A stretch of DNA of 64,000 nucleotides from Ectobius pallidus. Taxonomy: Eukaryota; Arthropoda; Insecta; Blattodea; Ectobiidae. The position numbers and the translations under genes are program-made. Shown here piece after piece: positions 1-9,989 of the stretch; positions within the stretch are counted from its first letter, which is position 1; every line of letters starts with the position of its first letter. Where the stretch lies: contig CAXKWD010000005.1 in NCBI GenBank assembly GCA_964059195.1, forward strand, positions 40,563,825 through 40,627,824, given 5' to 3'. Below the pieces are notes generated by a model. That model searched no databases, was not told the origin of the DNA, and saw only the letters and a list, made by a program, of their open reading frames with translations.

Positions 1-1640
1 GATAGCTAGTAAGTTTTTATACAGCTGAACATAAGTCCTCTTGTTTGGATAGTGTCCCCCCCCTTTTGAACCATCATCTTTATCATCACCTTTCCTCTTC
101 TCTTTCTTCTCTGGACACTCGTGGAAGTTGCTACCCAGAGGGAACCTGTGTCCTAAAGGAGGGAACAATCACAAATTTCCGCAAACTACAATAATTAAAC
201 CTGCTACCCAATAGTTTGCTATAAAAATATATTTTACTTCAAACACATATAATATGCTGGGCCAAACAAAGCATTAAGTAAACACACCAGCTCTCTGCCT
301 CACACAAACATGCTCTAGAAATTCTATAATACTAATAAATAAATACGCAGTCACCCTAATTTTGTCTTCCATCCATCCATCAGCACACGGTGATCACCTA
401 AATTATCGAAGGCCTAACACACCATACTCACGCTTGGGAAGCCTTCGTTACTAAATCCCCAAGCCGTGAGGAGAATCCGGTTGAGACGCGAAATTACTAC
501 TACGTTTAAATATAACCCGTGGCTGCTCCAAATATAATAAGTACCAATTCAAATATTAAATTCCAAAGGATCAATATGGCGGCAAAGGCAAGACCAAGGC
601 TATTTCTTAAACATGCGTTATCTCAAAAATATCTTGCCATCCGCCCAGACAAATTACTTACGCTGCTTCCATGCACCCGTGAGAATACACTTTCACTAAT
701 ATAACATTAAATACCTATAAATTCAATTAATAGCCTAAATAGAACAGAGCACCAAAACGAACATCTATACACAACGCCATCCCAACCGGTTCTGAAGAAA
801 CCAAAGGGACGAAGCTCGCATGCGCAAGACTTCATTTGTCTGCAGAAATGCAAATTCAAGAATACTATGACGTATTGCTTTCCTGATATAATTGTTGTTC
901 GGCAGTGAACCTAAACAGACGGAATGAGCCTACTCATACAATTTTTCATACTGGGTCAATAGTAGATGAAGATTATCTACAGGATATTTCTAGCACTGAA
1001 GTTTAAAACCGATCAGTTTGTAACAATGAATAAAATGCTTTCAGAAATCTATATTTTTAGCACGGTTTTTCTTCAAATTCCCGTGATACTCATCTTTTAA
1101 CCACCGGTATACTTTGGAGCAGCACCATAAATTTAACGAGATATCGTGCATTCCATCTGCTTAGTTAGTAATGTACAATAGAGAGATCATAATATAGGCA
1201 TGGTTTCTACAATCATATTCTTAAATAAACGATGCGAAATATTTTGCACAAACTTTCTCACATAGGCCGATACAGGTTACCAGATAAGAACCTTACCGAT
1301 TATTTGTATAATATTCTTCTTATGGCATCCATCACTCATACGCTTATAACTTAACTGAAGAAATTATAAAAGAGAGCGAAAATTGAACTTAGTGAATATG
1401 ATATATGACTTAGGGTCACTTTAATTTTACTGTGATTGTTATTTCTGTTATTATTACTAGCTTAATGTGCATGCTTTAACTTCATATAGGTTACATCACG
1501 TGGTTACAAATAGAAATATCTTTCTAGAGTTCTGAAATACTGTAGGCCTACTGTCATGGACAAAACCCGGGCATATAGCTACAATATCTGTGATAAATAA
1601 CTTAATGTCACTTACTGTGTGACAATTTATAGATAAAAAA
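1..1640. other. No recognised gene or repeat
   Basis: AT-rich sequence with only short chance reading frames. I see no domain, no splice-bounded exon and no terminal repeat. Part of it may belong to an intron or flank of the receptor gene further right, but nothing shows this. Confidence 0.5.
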
Positions 1641-1644
1641 CCTC

Positions 1645-2200
1645 TTACTTACTTACTCAATGGCAATAGGTAATTCCTCAGCAAGCTACCTGAGCCCGAC
1701 ATTCAACCTTATTCTGTGCTAACTCCATCCAACCATCCCTCGCAAATCCTACTTCCTTTAAATCTATCCTAATATTTTCCCCTACCTAAGTCTAGGTCTT
1801 TCAGGTGGTCTTTTCCCTTCGGGTCTCCCAATCAATACTTTTGAGATGTGTCTTTCCTCCCCATGCGCGCATCATGTCCAGCCCATTTCATCCTCCGTGA
1901 TATAATTAGCCTTATGCAGTTTTCTCTAGTCCCCATTTTCATCCCTCTTAGGCCCAACAATTTTCATAAGCACCCTGTTTTCGAATACTTTCAGGTTATG
2001 TTCTTCCCGGCCAGTAAGCGGCCATGTCTCACATCCATATAATACAACCGGCAGAATAATAGTTTGAGAAAACCTCTTTCATTTCTAAATATCTCGTCAT
2101 TTTCCCCACCCGAAGATCTGTTCGGAACATGGGTGAAATCAATTGTTGCAATTAAACCATGAAACCTTCCAATATTATAAAAAAATTCCATTACTTCTCT
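1645..2200 (-). pseudogene. Non-LTR retrotransposon fragment, C-terminal end
   Basis: Read on the minus strand, broken frames give the familiar tail of insect LINE polymerases: YYMDVRHGRLLAGKN, then a degraded 'KWAGHDARMG' (family form WAGHVARMGE), then a Gly/Pro-rich stretch. The same region recurs at 22690-23280, also on the minus strand, and the two copies align over most of their length. Several frameshifts make it non-functional. The 3' end lies near 1645 next to a short (TTAC)n run, as expected for a 5'-truncated LINE insertion. Which LINE clade it belongs to cannot be settled from this tail. Confidence 0.75.
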
Positions 2201-3566
2201 GCTCTGACTGTGATGTAGGGAAGCATAATATGTATCGGTGATTGAATGAGGCTATTGCGTTGCTTACATCGTGCATAAAATGCGAGCTGCAGTTGTCCTA
2301 TGCATATTTCCAATGACTCCTACAATAATAGTAAATGAACCTGTAGTAATACATCAATGCAGTCGGTAGTTTGTTATAGCATAAGCAGGATGATTTCTCT
2401 GTGTTGGAAATTGTAGGTTATCTTGTATCGTTTTCAGTAACTGTGAGGCTATAATTTTGTTTTGATAAACGAAATCTCTATAAATTTCTTTAGTGACAGG
2501 AATATCACAAAGAAATCTTGGAAAGGATCTCCTCGTTGCACTAATTAAAGCTCTACGCTAATTTTGATTCTGCTTTAGATTATCCACATATACTAATTCG
2601 TCTTCATCATTCTACAAATTTTCCTGTCACGTTTCTAACTACTAATCATTGCTTATCTCTAGTAACCGCCCGAATTTGACTGTTAAGTTTAATCAATGGT
2701 AATCAGTGAGTTCGACACTGATCGAGATTGATGATCCATAACTTTCCTTAATAGTCCAATCAACGAAAGATTGAGGGAAATGGGAGGAACACAATTTTTG
2801 GCTTTCGGACTTTATTTGGACTAGTTAGATGGTAAAAATACTAAAAGTCTCCATTCCTAGGAGGTGAGCGGAGGGCAGGGGGCCCGTAGAAAGTCCTTTT
2901 TTTCAGTTTTTGCTTATATCTCGGAAACTATTGGTCCTAGCGGTAAGGGCAGTCTACAAAAATTAAAGCTGATGAGGTTGTCAACAAGATTGATTCCATT
3001 CAGTTTTTCACTATCTCGCACTATTTCCGAGATATCCTCGCTCAAATTTAGCTCATTTCGAAAAATTTAGAGCAATTTTAACTGAATGCGTAAATTCCGA
3101 GATTTCGCAGAAAAATTTAACTTTCATATTTTCCGTTTCTCCACTGCTCTACTCCATATAAAAGCCAATATATACGTATTCATATAGGCCTATATATATA
3201 TGTTATATAATATATTTTCAAGTATATATGTAATTCTTCAAAAGTAATATTGTTTGTTGTCGTTCAATACAATTTTCGACACCCCGAATCTAATGGAACC
3301 ACTTAGAGCTTCATCTCTCACACCTACAAAAATACAATGACTATATATGATGGAAACTGACAATTTATCGAAGATCGCTGAATCTTTATTGTTATTTAGG
3401 AGCCGTAATAACCCTCTACAAGGCAATAATAGGCTACTTGTATTCATTGCATATAATATATCATGTAGGCCTACACATAATATATTATATATATATTAAC
3501 TGTACATTCGCTTTGGAAAGACTTTGGGGTATTATAATTCCATAATCAACAACAAATTGTACATAA

Positions 3567-4329
3567 TTAAAATACGAGTATTTCATTTCCATCAGATAAG
3601 GGTAATAATATTACTACGTTTGATTACACAGATAACAGAATACATGCTATCACAAAGATATTACGTAAAGTGAACTTTAAAATTGCTTACAGAACCAACT
3701 GCAACTTAAAGAATAAATTATACAGCAATAACACTAACTCTGTGGATAAAATGGAAGAAAGTGGAATTTACGAATTGACGTGTACTGATTGTAAAAAGGT
3801 ATATGTGGGACAAACTGGTAGAAAATTCAAGCAAATATTTAATGAACATATTACTGATGTTAAATATGGCAGATTACACTCAGCATATTCTAAACACCTG
3901 CTTGATAGTGGTCACAGATTGGATAACTTAAATAACACCCTGGAAGTACTACATATCTGTGATAAGGGTATTAGACTTACTATATTGGAAAGCTTTCAAA
4001 TTTAAAAGTATAAGAATAACATCCTTAATGAAAACATAATTGACCAAAATCATTTATTTGACCTAACTACAACTGTGACCTAGGTTACCAAATAACAAAC
4101 ATATAAACAACATTATTTCAGACGAATTGTGGTGTTCAATACAACTCATCAGAACTGAAGATGGCGCAGCAAATACGCCGAAATGCATTTTCTATTTAAA
4201 TAATAACACATCTTGGTTCCACACAGAAGAATCCAGCTTTCATCTACATCTATATATGCTGTTTTTGAGTGGATCAAGAAAGTTGTGTGTTAAGGCTGAA
4301 CTTTGTTACATATTTAATATTTAAAATTA
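3567..4329 (+). pseudogene. Penelope-like element, 3' fragment with GIY-YIG endonuclease
   Basis: From 3571 the frame reads TFDYTDNRIHAITKILRK, then an AYRTNC region, then a GIY-YIG nuclease: GIYELTCTDCKKVYVGQTGR, with GIY and YVG about ten residues apart and the Arg of the following helix. This is the usual end of Penelope-like retroelement proteins, where the nuclease nicks the target for reverse transcription. The reverse transcriptase is missing, so the copy is 5'-truncated. An in-frame TAA after 'ESFQI' (about 4005) is followed by more family-like residues (NNILNEN) up to about 4082, so it is also broken by a stop. The fragment is flanked by TACATAA at 3560-3566 and 4330-4336, a probable target duplication. 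A second, opposite copy lies at 43265-45065. Confidence 0.85.
4155..4183 (+). other. Hammerhead-ribozyme-like core motif (candidate)
   Basis: CTGAAGA fits the hammerhead core CUGANGA. It is followed by a possible stem GGCG...CGCC and then GAAA at 4180-4183. Hammerhead motifs are known in the terminal regions of Penelope-like elements, and this one lies in the 3' non-coding part of such a fragment. One extra T precedes the stem, and I could not identify convincing stems I and III or the cleavage site, so it may be a decayed relic or chance. Confidence 0.35.
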
Positions 4330-4859
4330 TACATAAGTTTCTTATCAACACAACATTAACTCGTAAATGTTTTTGTTAGACTATGTTGCATTTTGTTTAA
4401 TTATATATTTTCACCTCCACTTGGAGGCCCTCTATGCCCCACCACAGGGGTTACAGAAAAACGTCACGAAGGCCTATTATATAATATATTTTCAGGTATA
4501 TAATTATGTACTTCTTCAAAACTAATAATGTTTGATGTCGTTGAATACTACTTTTGTCACCTCGAATCTATATATGATGGAAATTGACAATTTATGGAGG
4601 ATCGGTGAATCTATGTTGTTATTTACGAGCCATAATAACCCTCTTGTACTTGTATTGAATGTATATAATATGCAATGTACAGCTAATATATATTATAGGC
4701 CTATACATTAACTGTACATTCCCTCCGCAAAGGCATTTTGATAGGGTGATTCCAGAGTCAACAACAATTTGTACGTAACTTTTTTATTAACACATTAACT
4801 CGTAAATGTTTTTATTAAACTATATTACATTCAATTTAATAATATATTTATGAGTTATA

Positions 4860-5592
4860 GTACAATTAAACAATAATCATTCTTATAAATTCCTAGTTCT
4901 CTTGGAGCGGGAGGGTCCTGGCTCATCATGGGAACTTGCTACTGGGGTAGGTTCTGCTTTTTTTTCTTCTTCATCTGATGAGAAAGTTGATAAATCTTCG
5001 AGGATGTCTGGCAGAGGATAGATGTCGAGTTCTTCATCTTCATTGACCAAGAGGGGGCCCCATTAAGACCGATCCTCTGGCAGTTTTGGCAGGCAGGGGA
5101 ATACTTGAGAGATGCCTTTCTCAACCCGCATTTTGGTGGTGGCACAATCCTCAGTGCACCGTCAAAAATAATTTTTAATATTTGATCCGCTGCAGACTAT
5201 TCCTCACTGTGCACCGGGGTTATAAATTTGTTGGTGGTCAGTTCCCACCCATACATCTGAGGAGGCAGCATGTGTCCCAATCACATCTGGACTTGGCGAT
5301 ATGTCGTCACCGAATGTTGTTTTTCTTATCCCTCAGTTTGTGGGAGAGATGAGATATTGGCTACCGGTTTAACAAAGGATTTGTAACAGTAAGCGTTTAG
5401 AGATTACTCTTTACGTGAGACCCCGAACCATCTCAAAATACACTTTTCCCAACCCCCTCTATATCATCCTTGGTTGAGAAAACTGCAGCAGCTCCCTGGA
5501 TGTCTGCAGACTTCAAATACAGTTTGATAAATCCCAACTTACTCTTTCGGAAGGCTGCTGAGGTGGCACCGCACCCAGTGAAGGCCTGTGCG
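4860..5592 (-). pseudogene. Cys-rich multicopy protein fragment, copy 1
   Basis: On the minus strand from 5592 the frame opens with HCAQAFTGCGATSAAF, resembling the HA(F/L)TGCDTTSAF motif of a multicopy family of uncharacterised invertebrate proteins. It continues through ADIQGAAAVF. After a break come LPPQMYGWELTTNKF, then ILKIIFDGALR and a degraded Cys cluster (CGLRKASLKYSPACQNCQ), then an acidic tail near 4939. The expected order in the family is GCDTTSA, then 'GW.L', then a CxC-type Cys cluster, which matches. Stops (for example after VHSEE) and lost cysteines mark it as a pseudogene. The molecular role of the family is unknown to me. Its 5' part was not found; it is cut at 5592 by the hAT insertion point. 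Confidence 0.6.
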
Positions 5593-5607
5593 CAGTGTTG
5601 GGCAAAT

Positions 5608-5890
5608 TTTAATTGTAAAGACAATTAAAGATTAACAATTGATTAATTGTTAATTGTAGTGGTAGCAATTAACAATTGATCAATTGTAATTGTGGAAAAT
5701 GCAATTAACAATTGATTAATTGTTAATTGTAGTGGTTGCAATTAACAATTGATCAATTGTAATTGTGGAAAATGCAATTAACAATTGATTAATTGTTAAT
5801 TGTAGTTGTAGCAATTAACAATTAATCAATTGTTAATCATAATTTTCTACAATTAACAATTAATTATTTTTAATTGTTTTATGAATTTAA
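5608..5890. repeat. Left subterminal CAATTAAC/GTTAATTG array of the hAT element
   Basis: Roughly 60-bp units repeat about three to four times, each with self-complementary stretches such as CAATTAACAATTGATTAATTG. hAT elements are known to carry subterminal transposase-binding repeats. Here the array is unusually long and palindromic. Confidence 0.85.
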
Positions 5891-6409
5891 ATAAAAACTA
5901 ACAATTAAAAAGGACTACTGTACGGCCCTGGTATCATAACAAAATGCGTAAGTAAGATACTGAAATACACATGTTAACTTAGTTACAAATAAAACACTGA
6001 TATTAATACACATGAATGATTTTAATTAAACATGATTACACAGATAACGACAGACTATAATTTCTTATAATAGTTTAGATTGCATTTTAACACGACTCTC
6101 TTTTCGAACATACTGTCGGTCAATTTGTGACTCTTCGGCAGATTTGTCATTGTTGCAAAAGAAAAAAGTCGTTCAACTGTAGCTGACGATGGTAAAGGTG
6201 TGTTATATTTAATGAAAACGTTATTTATCTCAGGATATCTGTTGAGGAGTTGCAAATCCTGGCTTTCTTCTGCAAAAAAGTGCAGCATTAAAAGTTCGGC
6301 TTTAGTCAATGGTGCATCGAAGGAGATTTGGTTTGTTTCTGTCGATGAAATATCGGGAGTCCGAGTCAGAGTTCAAGTTGAAAAAACTATTTTCTTCGGT
6401 ACTTTTTTT

Positions 6410-6544
6410 AGGTAGATTTTCGAAGAAAAATCTACCTATTGCAATGGATACCACTTTATGATTTTCGAAAAATTCTTTCATATCTTTACGTTTCATGCTC
6501 CCCTAAGTACGAAACCACCGCCCGTTCAAAAAAAAAATTTGTGA

Positions 6545-6599
<55 letters not shown>

Positions 6600-7258
6600 C
6601 TTTACACGATAGCGGCCGTAATTTTGAAGATATTTGAACCAAATTTTATTATGTTATTTCTAGGCCCAAGAGTTCGGACAAGTTCGTTAATGGGCAAAAT
6701 TGGCCCAAGGGGGTGGTCGGGGGAGGGGGTTGAAATTTTTAAAATGTATATCTCGGCCCCTATGAAGTATAGAGGGAAACTTTGTTTGAATAAATTAGAG
6801 TACTCCCTATGGAGTTCACAGTGACACCAACGATTCGGGGGTTCGAGTGAGGGTGGGGGTGGGGGATGAAAATTCGAAACTTTTGAAACCACGTCTTGTG
6901 GGGTATCGTTGAAAAGCTCTTGATGAGTACTCTACAAATCAATAAATAGTTTCTTGATAGCTCTCATATGACGCGAGATTTTAATGTTTGAAAATAATAA
7001 CACTTGAAAGAATTATTATAATATCATAATTTTGTCTTGTTTAGCGGCTTTGCTAATTTTATTCATTGCTGATCTTGCGCACGGTCTCCCAGAATATTAT
7101 ATCCTATTATTGTTGTCAAAACAATTGATTAAAGGCTCTTCCTCTTTACTGCAGGTTTGCCATGCCAAGGCTAAAGAAGAAGAGTGCTATGCAGCGACAA
7201 TAAATTAAACCAAAAGCACTTCGAAATCTACCTCCGCCTGTAGGCCTGCCTAAAGGGA
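6410..7258. mobile_element. Helentron/HINE-like non-autonomous element, copy A
   Basis: This block reappears inverted and nearly unchanged at 34996-35821. One end is a hairpin formed by AGGTAGATTTTCGAAG and AAATCTACCT. The same AGGTAGATTTCGAAG word occurs in inverted form about 30 bp inside the other end (near 7231), followed by the shared tail CCGCCTGTAGGCCTGCC. Subterminal inverted repeats, a terminal hairpin, a central (TA)n tract and T-rich insertion points with no clear duplication resemble Helentron-associated elements (HINE/DINE-1 type). A short frame MPRLKKKSAMQRQ at 7162-7203 could be a leftover of a longer element's protein. It interrupts the hAT transposase. Family assignment is inference. 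Confidence 0.55.
6546..6597. repeat. (TA)n microsatellite inside Helentron-like copy A
   Basis: About 25 uninterrupted TA units. The inverted copy near 35650-35683 has a shorter, interrupted tract, so the tract has changed length since the copies separated. Confidence 0.95.
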
Positions 7259-7639
7259 TTTTTTTTTGTTGCTACTGATGTTTCTACGTTGTCATTCATT
7301 TGTTTGGAAATACAGGTCTTGAAAACGTTAAGAAGTTTTGTACGATCCGCGGGCTCTAAACAGGTTAACCATTTATTTTTAAATCTTGGGTACAATGCCG
7401 TAATAGCCGCATTTTCCGCTACAGGAGTGCTGATGTCATACATTTTTTCAAATCTTTTTTCGACACTCTCCCTGTAATGCCTTGATCAAAGGGTTGCAAA
7501 AAGAAAAGTTGTTTTTCCTTTCAATTTTGTGTAGTTTTTTTCTTAATGCCTGAAAGCACGGCAGGACTATCCCATAATATGCGTTGGTCTCACTCTGCAT
7601 TATGTCGAGGGCTTCTGCCACTGGCGCAGTACAGGTCAT

Positions 7640-7811
7640 GTCCGTCGCCGTGGGTGAGTCGGTAGCGCGCCTGCCTTCCACTCCGGCGGCCCGGGTTTGA
7701 TTCCCGGCCGGGTCAAGGATTTTTCAATAGTGAAAAATCCTTTTCCCGGGTTCAGGACTGGGTGTTTGTCAGTAGGTTAAGATAATGCACATTGTGCGCG
7801 ATTCCTTAATT
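7640..7811 (+). mobile_element. tRNA-derived SINE, family A, copy 1
   Basis: It starts GTCCGTCGCCGTGGGTGAGT. TGGGTGAGTCGG serves as an A box and GGGTTTGATTCCCGG as a B box, the two internal RNA polymerase III promoter elements. The 3' part ends ATTCCTTAATT. The same element is found in reverse at 44213-44332, where the target duplication is perfect. Here the hAT transposase frame is interrupted. An internal hairpin (AAGGATTTTT...AAAAATCCTT) present here is missing from the other copy. Confidence 0.85.
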
Positions 7812-8156
7812 ATTAAATACTCGGGTATGTAATCAAATTCGTTCTCTTTGATAGCATTTTTTATGTTTAATGATATATGTAAAAGCAAGGTTTTTCTTTA
7901 ATGTTGTAAATTTGCTGGAGCGCATCAAACAAGCTATTCCGTCTTGTCTCACCAGGTCGGCTTAACGTGTGTATTATTGCAGCATTCTTTGGTCGTCCTG
8001 CAGCCTTCCACAAAACTTCATGGCTGTAGCATGCATTTCGGACAATGGGGTGTTTTGCTCGCTCAAAATTTTGTTTGCGTCCGTAGTTGCGCATAGACTT
8101 AACGTATGTGCACAGCATCGAAAATGAGCAGGAAGTAAATGAATATTCTCAGGATC

Positions 8157-8493
8157 ACTTTTTTGACGAGACAAGGACATGGAGGGCCTCCCCAGATGAG
8201 TGATCATCCCAATGCCGGGGCCACCTCCGAGACGACACGAACACATAGGACGATACACACAATTCACACCCACACGCACACTCCCTTCAAACAAGGCGAG
8301 GATGGTATGAAGATAATAATGATGGTCAGATGATATCTTGGGACCACAAGGGCCTAAAGTTACCTGACTTTTCTCTCACAGGTGAGGGGAAAACTCCGGG
8401 AAAAACCTCACCCAGGTAACTTGGAATCGAACCCGGGCCCGCTGCGGGAGAGGATTGAACGGATCCCCTGAGCCACAGCGGTGGACTTTTTTG
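8157..8493 (-). mobile_element. tRNA-derived SINE, family B, with 9-bp duplication
   Basis: On the minus strand the element (8166-8484) opens with CCACCGCTGTGGCTCAGGGG (A box TGGCTCAGGGG), then GGGTTCGATTCC (B box), then a body containing TTTTCCCGGAGTTTTCCCCT. ACTTTTTTG flanks both ends (8157-8165 and 8485-8493), a probable target duplication. It is inserted in the hAT transposase. Confidence 0.85.
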
Positions 8494-8659
8494 TTATGTA
8501 CTCGTACGATGTCAAAACATTGCACAAATTAAAAATATACATTAAAATATAAATAATGGGTATAATGAAGGATGATATTCGTTTTTTTATCAATAAGTAG
8601 TATTGATTTTTATTAATGTACGTAAAATTTTCGAAATCTTGTAATACTTTTAACTGATT

Positions 8660-9040
8660 TCGGTAAAGGTAAGTAAGTTAATTGTTAGTTTTAATTGTTT
8701 CATAGAACAATTAAACAAGTTAATTGCAATTATTTTAATTGCGAGTTACAATTAACATACATTAATCCAAATAATTTAATTGCAATATGCAATTAAACGT
8801 TTAATTACAATTAATTTAATTGTAATTAATTTAATTGCAATATGCAATTAAACGTTTAATTGCAATTAATTTAATTGCAATTAAATTTGTAATTGCAATA
8901 TGCAATTAAACGTTTAATTGCAATTAATTTAATTGCAATTAATTTAATTGAAATGTGCAATTAAACGTTTAATTGCAATTAATTTAATTGCAATTAAATT
9001 TTTAGTCAATTAACGAGTTGATTGAAAAATTAATTGATTA
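8660..9040. repeat. Right subterminal AATTAATTTAATTGCAATATGC array of the hAT element
   Basis: About five tandem units of roughly 45-60 bp contain GCAATTAAACGTTTAATTGC, itself a palindrome. It mirrors the left array in motif (TTAATTG) but not in unit structure, so the two arrays amplified independently. Confidence 0.85.
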
Positions 9041-9053
9041 ATGCCCAACACTG

Positions 9054-9345
9054 CCTGTGCGCCACCACCAAATGCAGATGCAGAAAGGCATCTCTCAAGT
9101 GTCCCCCTGCCTGCCAAAACTGTCAGGGGAACTGTTTTAATGGGGGCCCCCTCTTATGTACTTAAGTGCTTGGGAACTTATGAGGATGAAGAACTCGACA
9201 TCGATCATTTGCCAGTCATCCTTGAAGGTTTATCCCCTTTCTCATCGGATGAAGAAGAAAACGAAACAGAACCCACCCCAGGACTAAGTTCCCATTAAGA
9301 GCCCGCTACAAGAGAAGCAGGAGTTTATAACAAATATTACTCTTT
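9054..9345 (+). pseudogene. Cys-rich multicopy protein fragment, copy 2
   Basis: In one frame the sequence from 9062 reads ATTKCRCRKASLKC then PPACQNCQGNCFNG, a well-kept Cys cluster. The frame then shifts, and an acidic tail DEELDIDHLP...SDEEENE ends at the stop near 9298. It is an opposed copy of the C-terminus at 4860-5160, with better preserved cysteines. Only the tail of the protein is present. It was contiguous with the left fragment before the hAT inserted, since the CCTGTGCG duplication joins them. Confidence 0.6.
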
Positions 9346-9665
9346 AATTGTATTAATTGTATTATATATATATAATTTCTTTATGTGCAACTTATATATA
9401 TATATAGTAAATAATTTTTATACATATAAATATGTATATATTGGCTTTTATATAGAGTAGAGCAGAGAAGAAACGGAAAATACGAAAGTTAAGTTTTTCT
9501 GCAAAATCTCGGTTATTACACATAAGTTAAAATTGCTCTAACTTTTAACGGTTAAAGATAAATAACAAAGTAACATATTTTCGTGAAGACAATTTAATGC
9601 TTTGCAACTTTATTCTCATGATATTTTCGTAGGGAGAAAGGCCGAAGAGTTAGGAGGTGAAATAT

Positions 9666-9668
<3 letters not shown>

Positions 9669-9697
<29 letters not shown>
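9669..9697. repeat. Poly(T) tract
   Basis: An uninterrupted run of 29 T within the outer right arm. The matching position of the left arm (near 3060) lacks it, so it may be the tail of a small retro-insertion or slippage. Confidence 0.85.
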
Positions 9698-9989
9698 CAA
9701 AATTAACTCATTTTGATCGCGGATATCGCGGACACTGTGCAGGTTTGCGAAAACATGAATAGAATCAATCTTATTGACAATATTGTTTCCTTTAATTTTG
9801 TATAGATTAGTCTTATCCCTAGGACCTTCTACGGGCCCCCCTGCCCCCGCTCACCTCCTAGGATTGGTGACTTTTAGTATGTTTACCTTCAAACTAGTCC
9901 AAAGAAAGTCCCAAAGTAAAAAATTGTGTTCTTTCCATTTCCGTCTACACCCCTTTCTGAGCATTCATTGACTGAACTATTAATCATGG

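Larger units (their letters stand above)
3205..4860 (+). repeat. Tandem direct duplication of a ~380-bp unit (copy 1: 3205-3566 plus 4330-4410; copy 2: 4478-4860)
   Basis: Both copies contain the same ordered landmarks: tataatatattttca, a 'tgatgtcgtt..aatac' stretch, atatatgatggaaa, tgacaatttat, ctgtacatt, caacaacaa, then acattaactcgtaaatg. Copy 1 is split by the Penelope-like fragment at 3567-4329. The copies have diverged by scattered substitutions and small indels, so the duplication is not recent. It may be a pseudo-LTR pair of a Penelope-like element, but the position of the target duplication argues for an older local duplication that was later invaded. Confidence 0.65.
6055..8156 (-). 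pseudogene. hAT transposase, broken
   Basis: Minus-strand pieces in order are: FRCCAHTLSLCATTDANK (near 8140-8000), matching the hAT 'lrC.aHtLnL...D' region; PGETRRNSLFDALQQIYNI (near 7930), matching the 'P..TRWNSl.dal' motif with Arg for Trp; NAAITALYPRFKNKWL (near 7380); and the C-terminal dimerisation domain, YPEINNVFIKYNTPLPSSATVERLFSFATM (6250-6160), ending near 6055. The protein is split by a SINE at 7640-7811 and a Helentron-like element at 6410-7258, and carries frameshifts near 8050 and 6305. A BED zinc finger and the first catalytic region were not found, so it is also internally deleted. It cannot make active transposase. Confidence 0.88.
5593..9053 (-). mobile_element. hAT DNA transposon (3461 bp) with perfect 8-bp target duplication
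   Basis: The left end begins CAGTGTTGGGCA and the right end finishes TGCCCAACACTG, a perfect 12-bp terminal inverted repeat of hAT form. CCTGTGCG is present directly outside both ends (5585-5592 and 9054-9061), the 8-bp duplication expected for hAT insertion. A decayed hAT transposase lies on the minus strand inside. Three younger insertions sit within it: a Helentron-like element at 6410-7258, a SINE at 7640-7811 and another SINE at 8166-8484. Subterminal TTAATTG/CAATTAA arrays flank the coding part. It inserted into the Cys-rich protein fragments described on both sides. Confidence 0.92.

Noticed and set aside
5608..5890. CRISPR-like or satellite array
   Set aside because: Units are adjacent without unique spacers, lie just inside a hAT end and have a partner array at the other end.
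6602..6892. 96-codon minus-strand open frame repeated at 35362
   Set aside because: It is the non-coding interior of a repeated element; the second copy shifts frame, so there is no sign of protein-level constraint.
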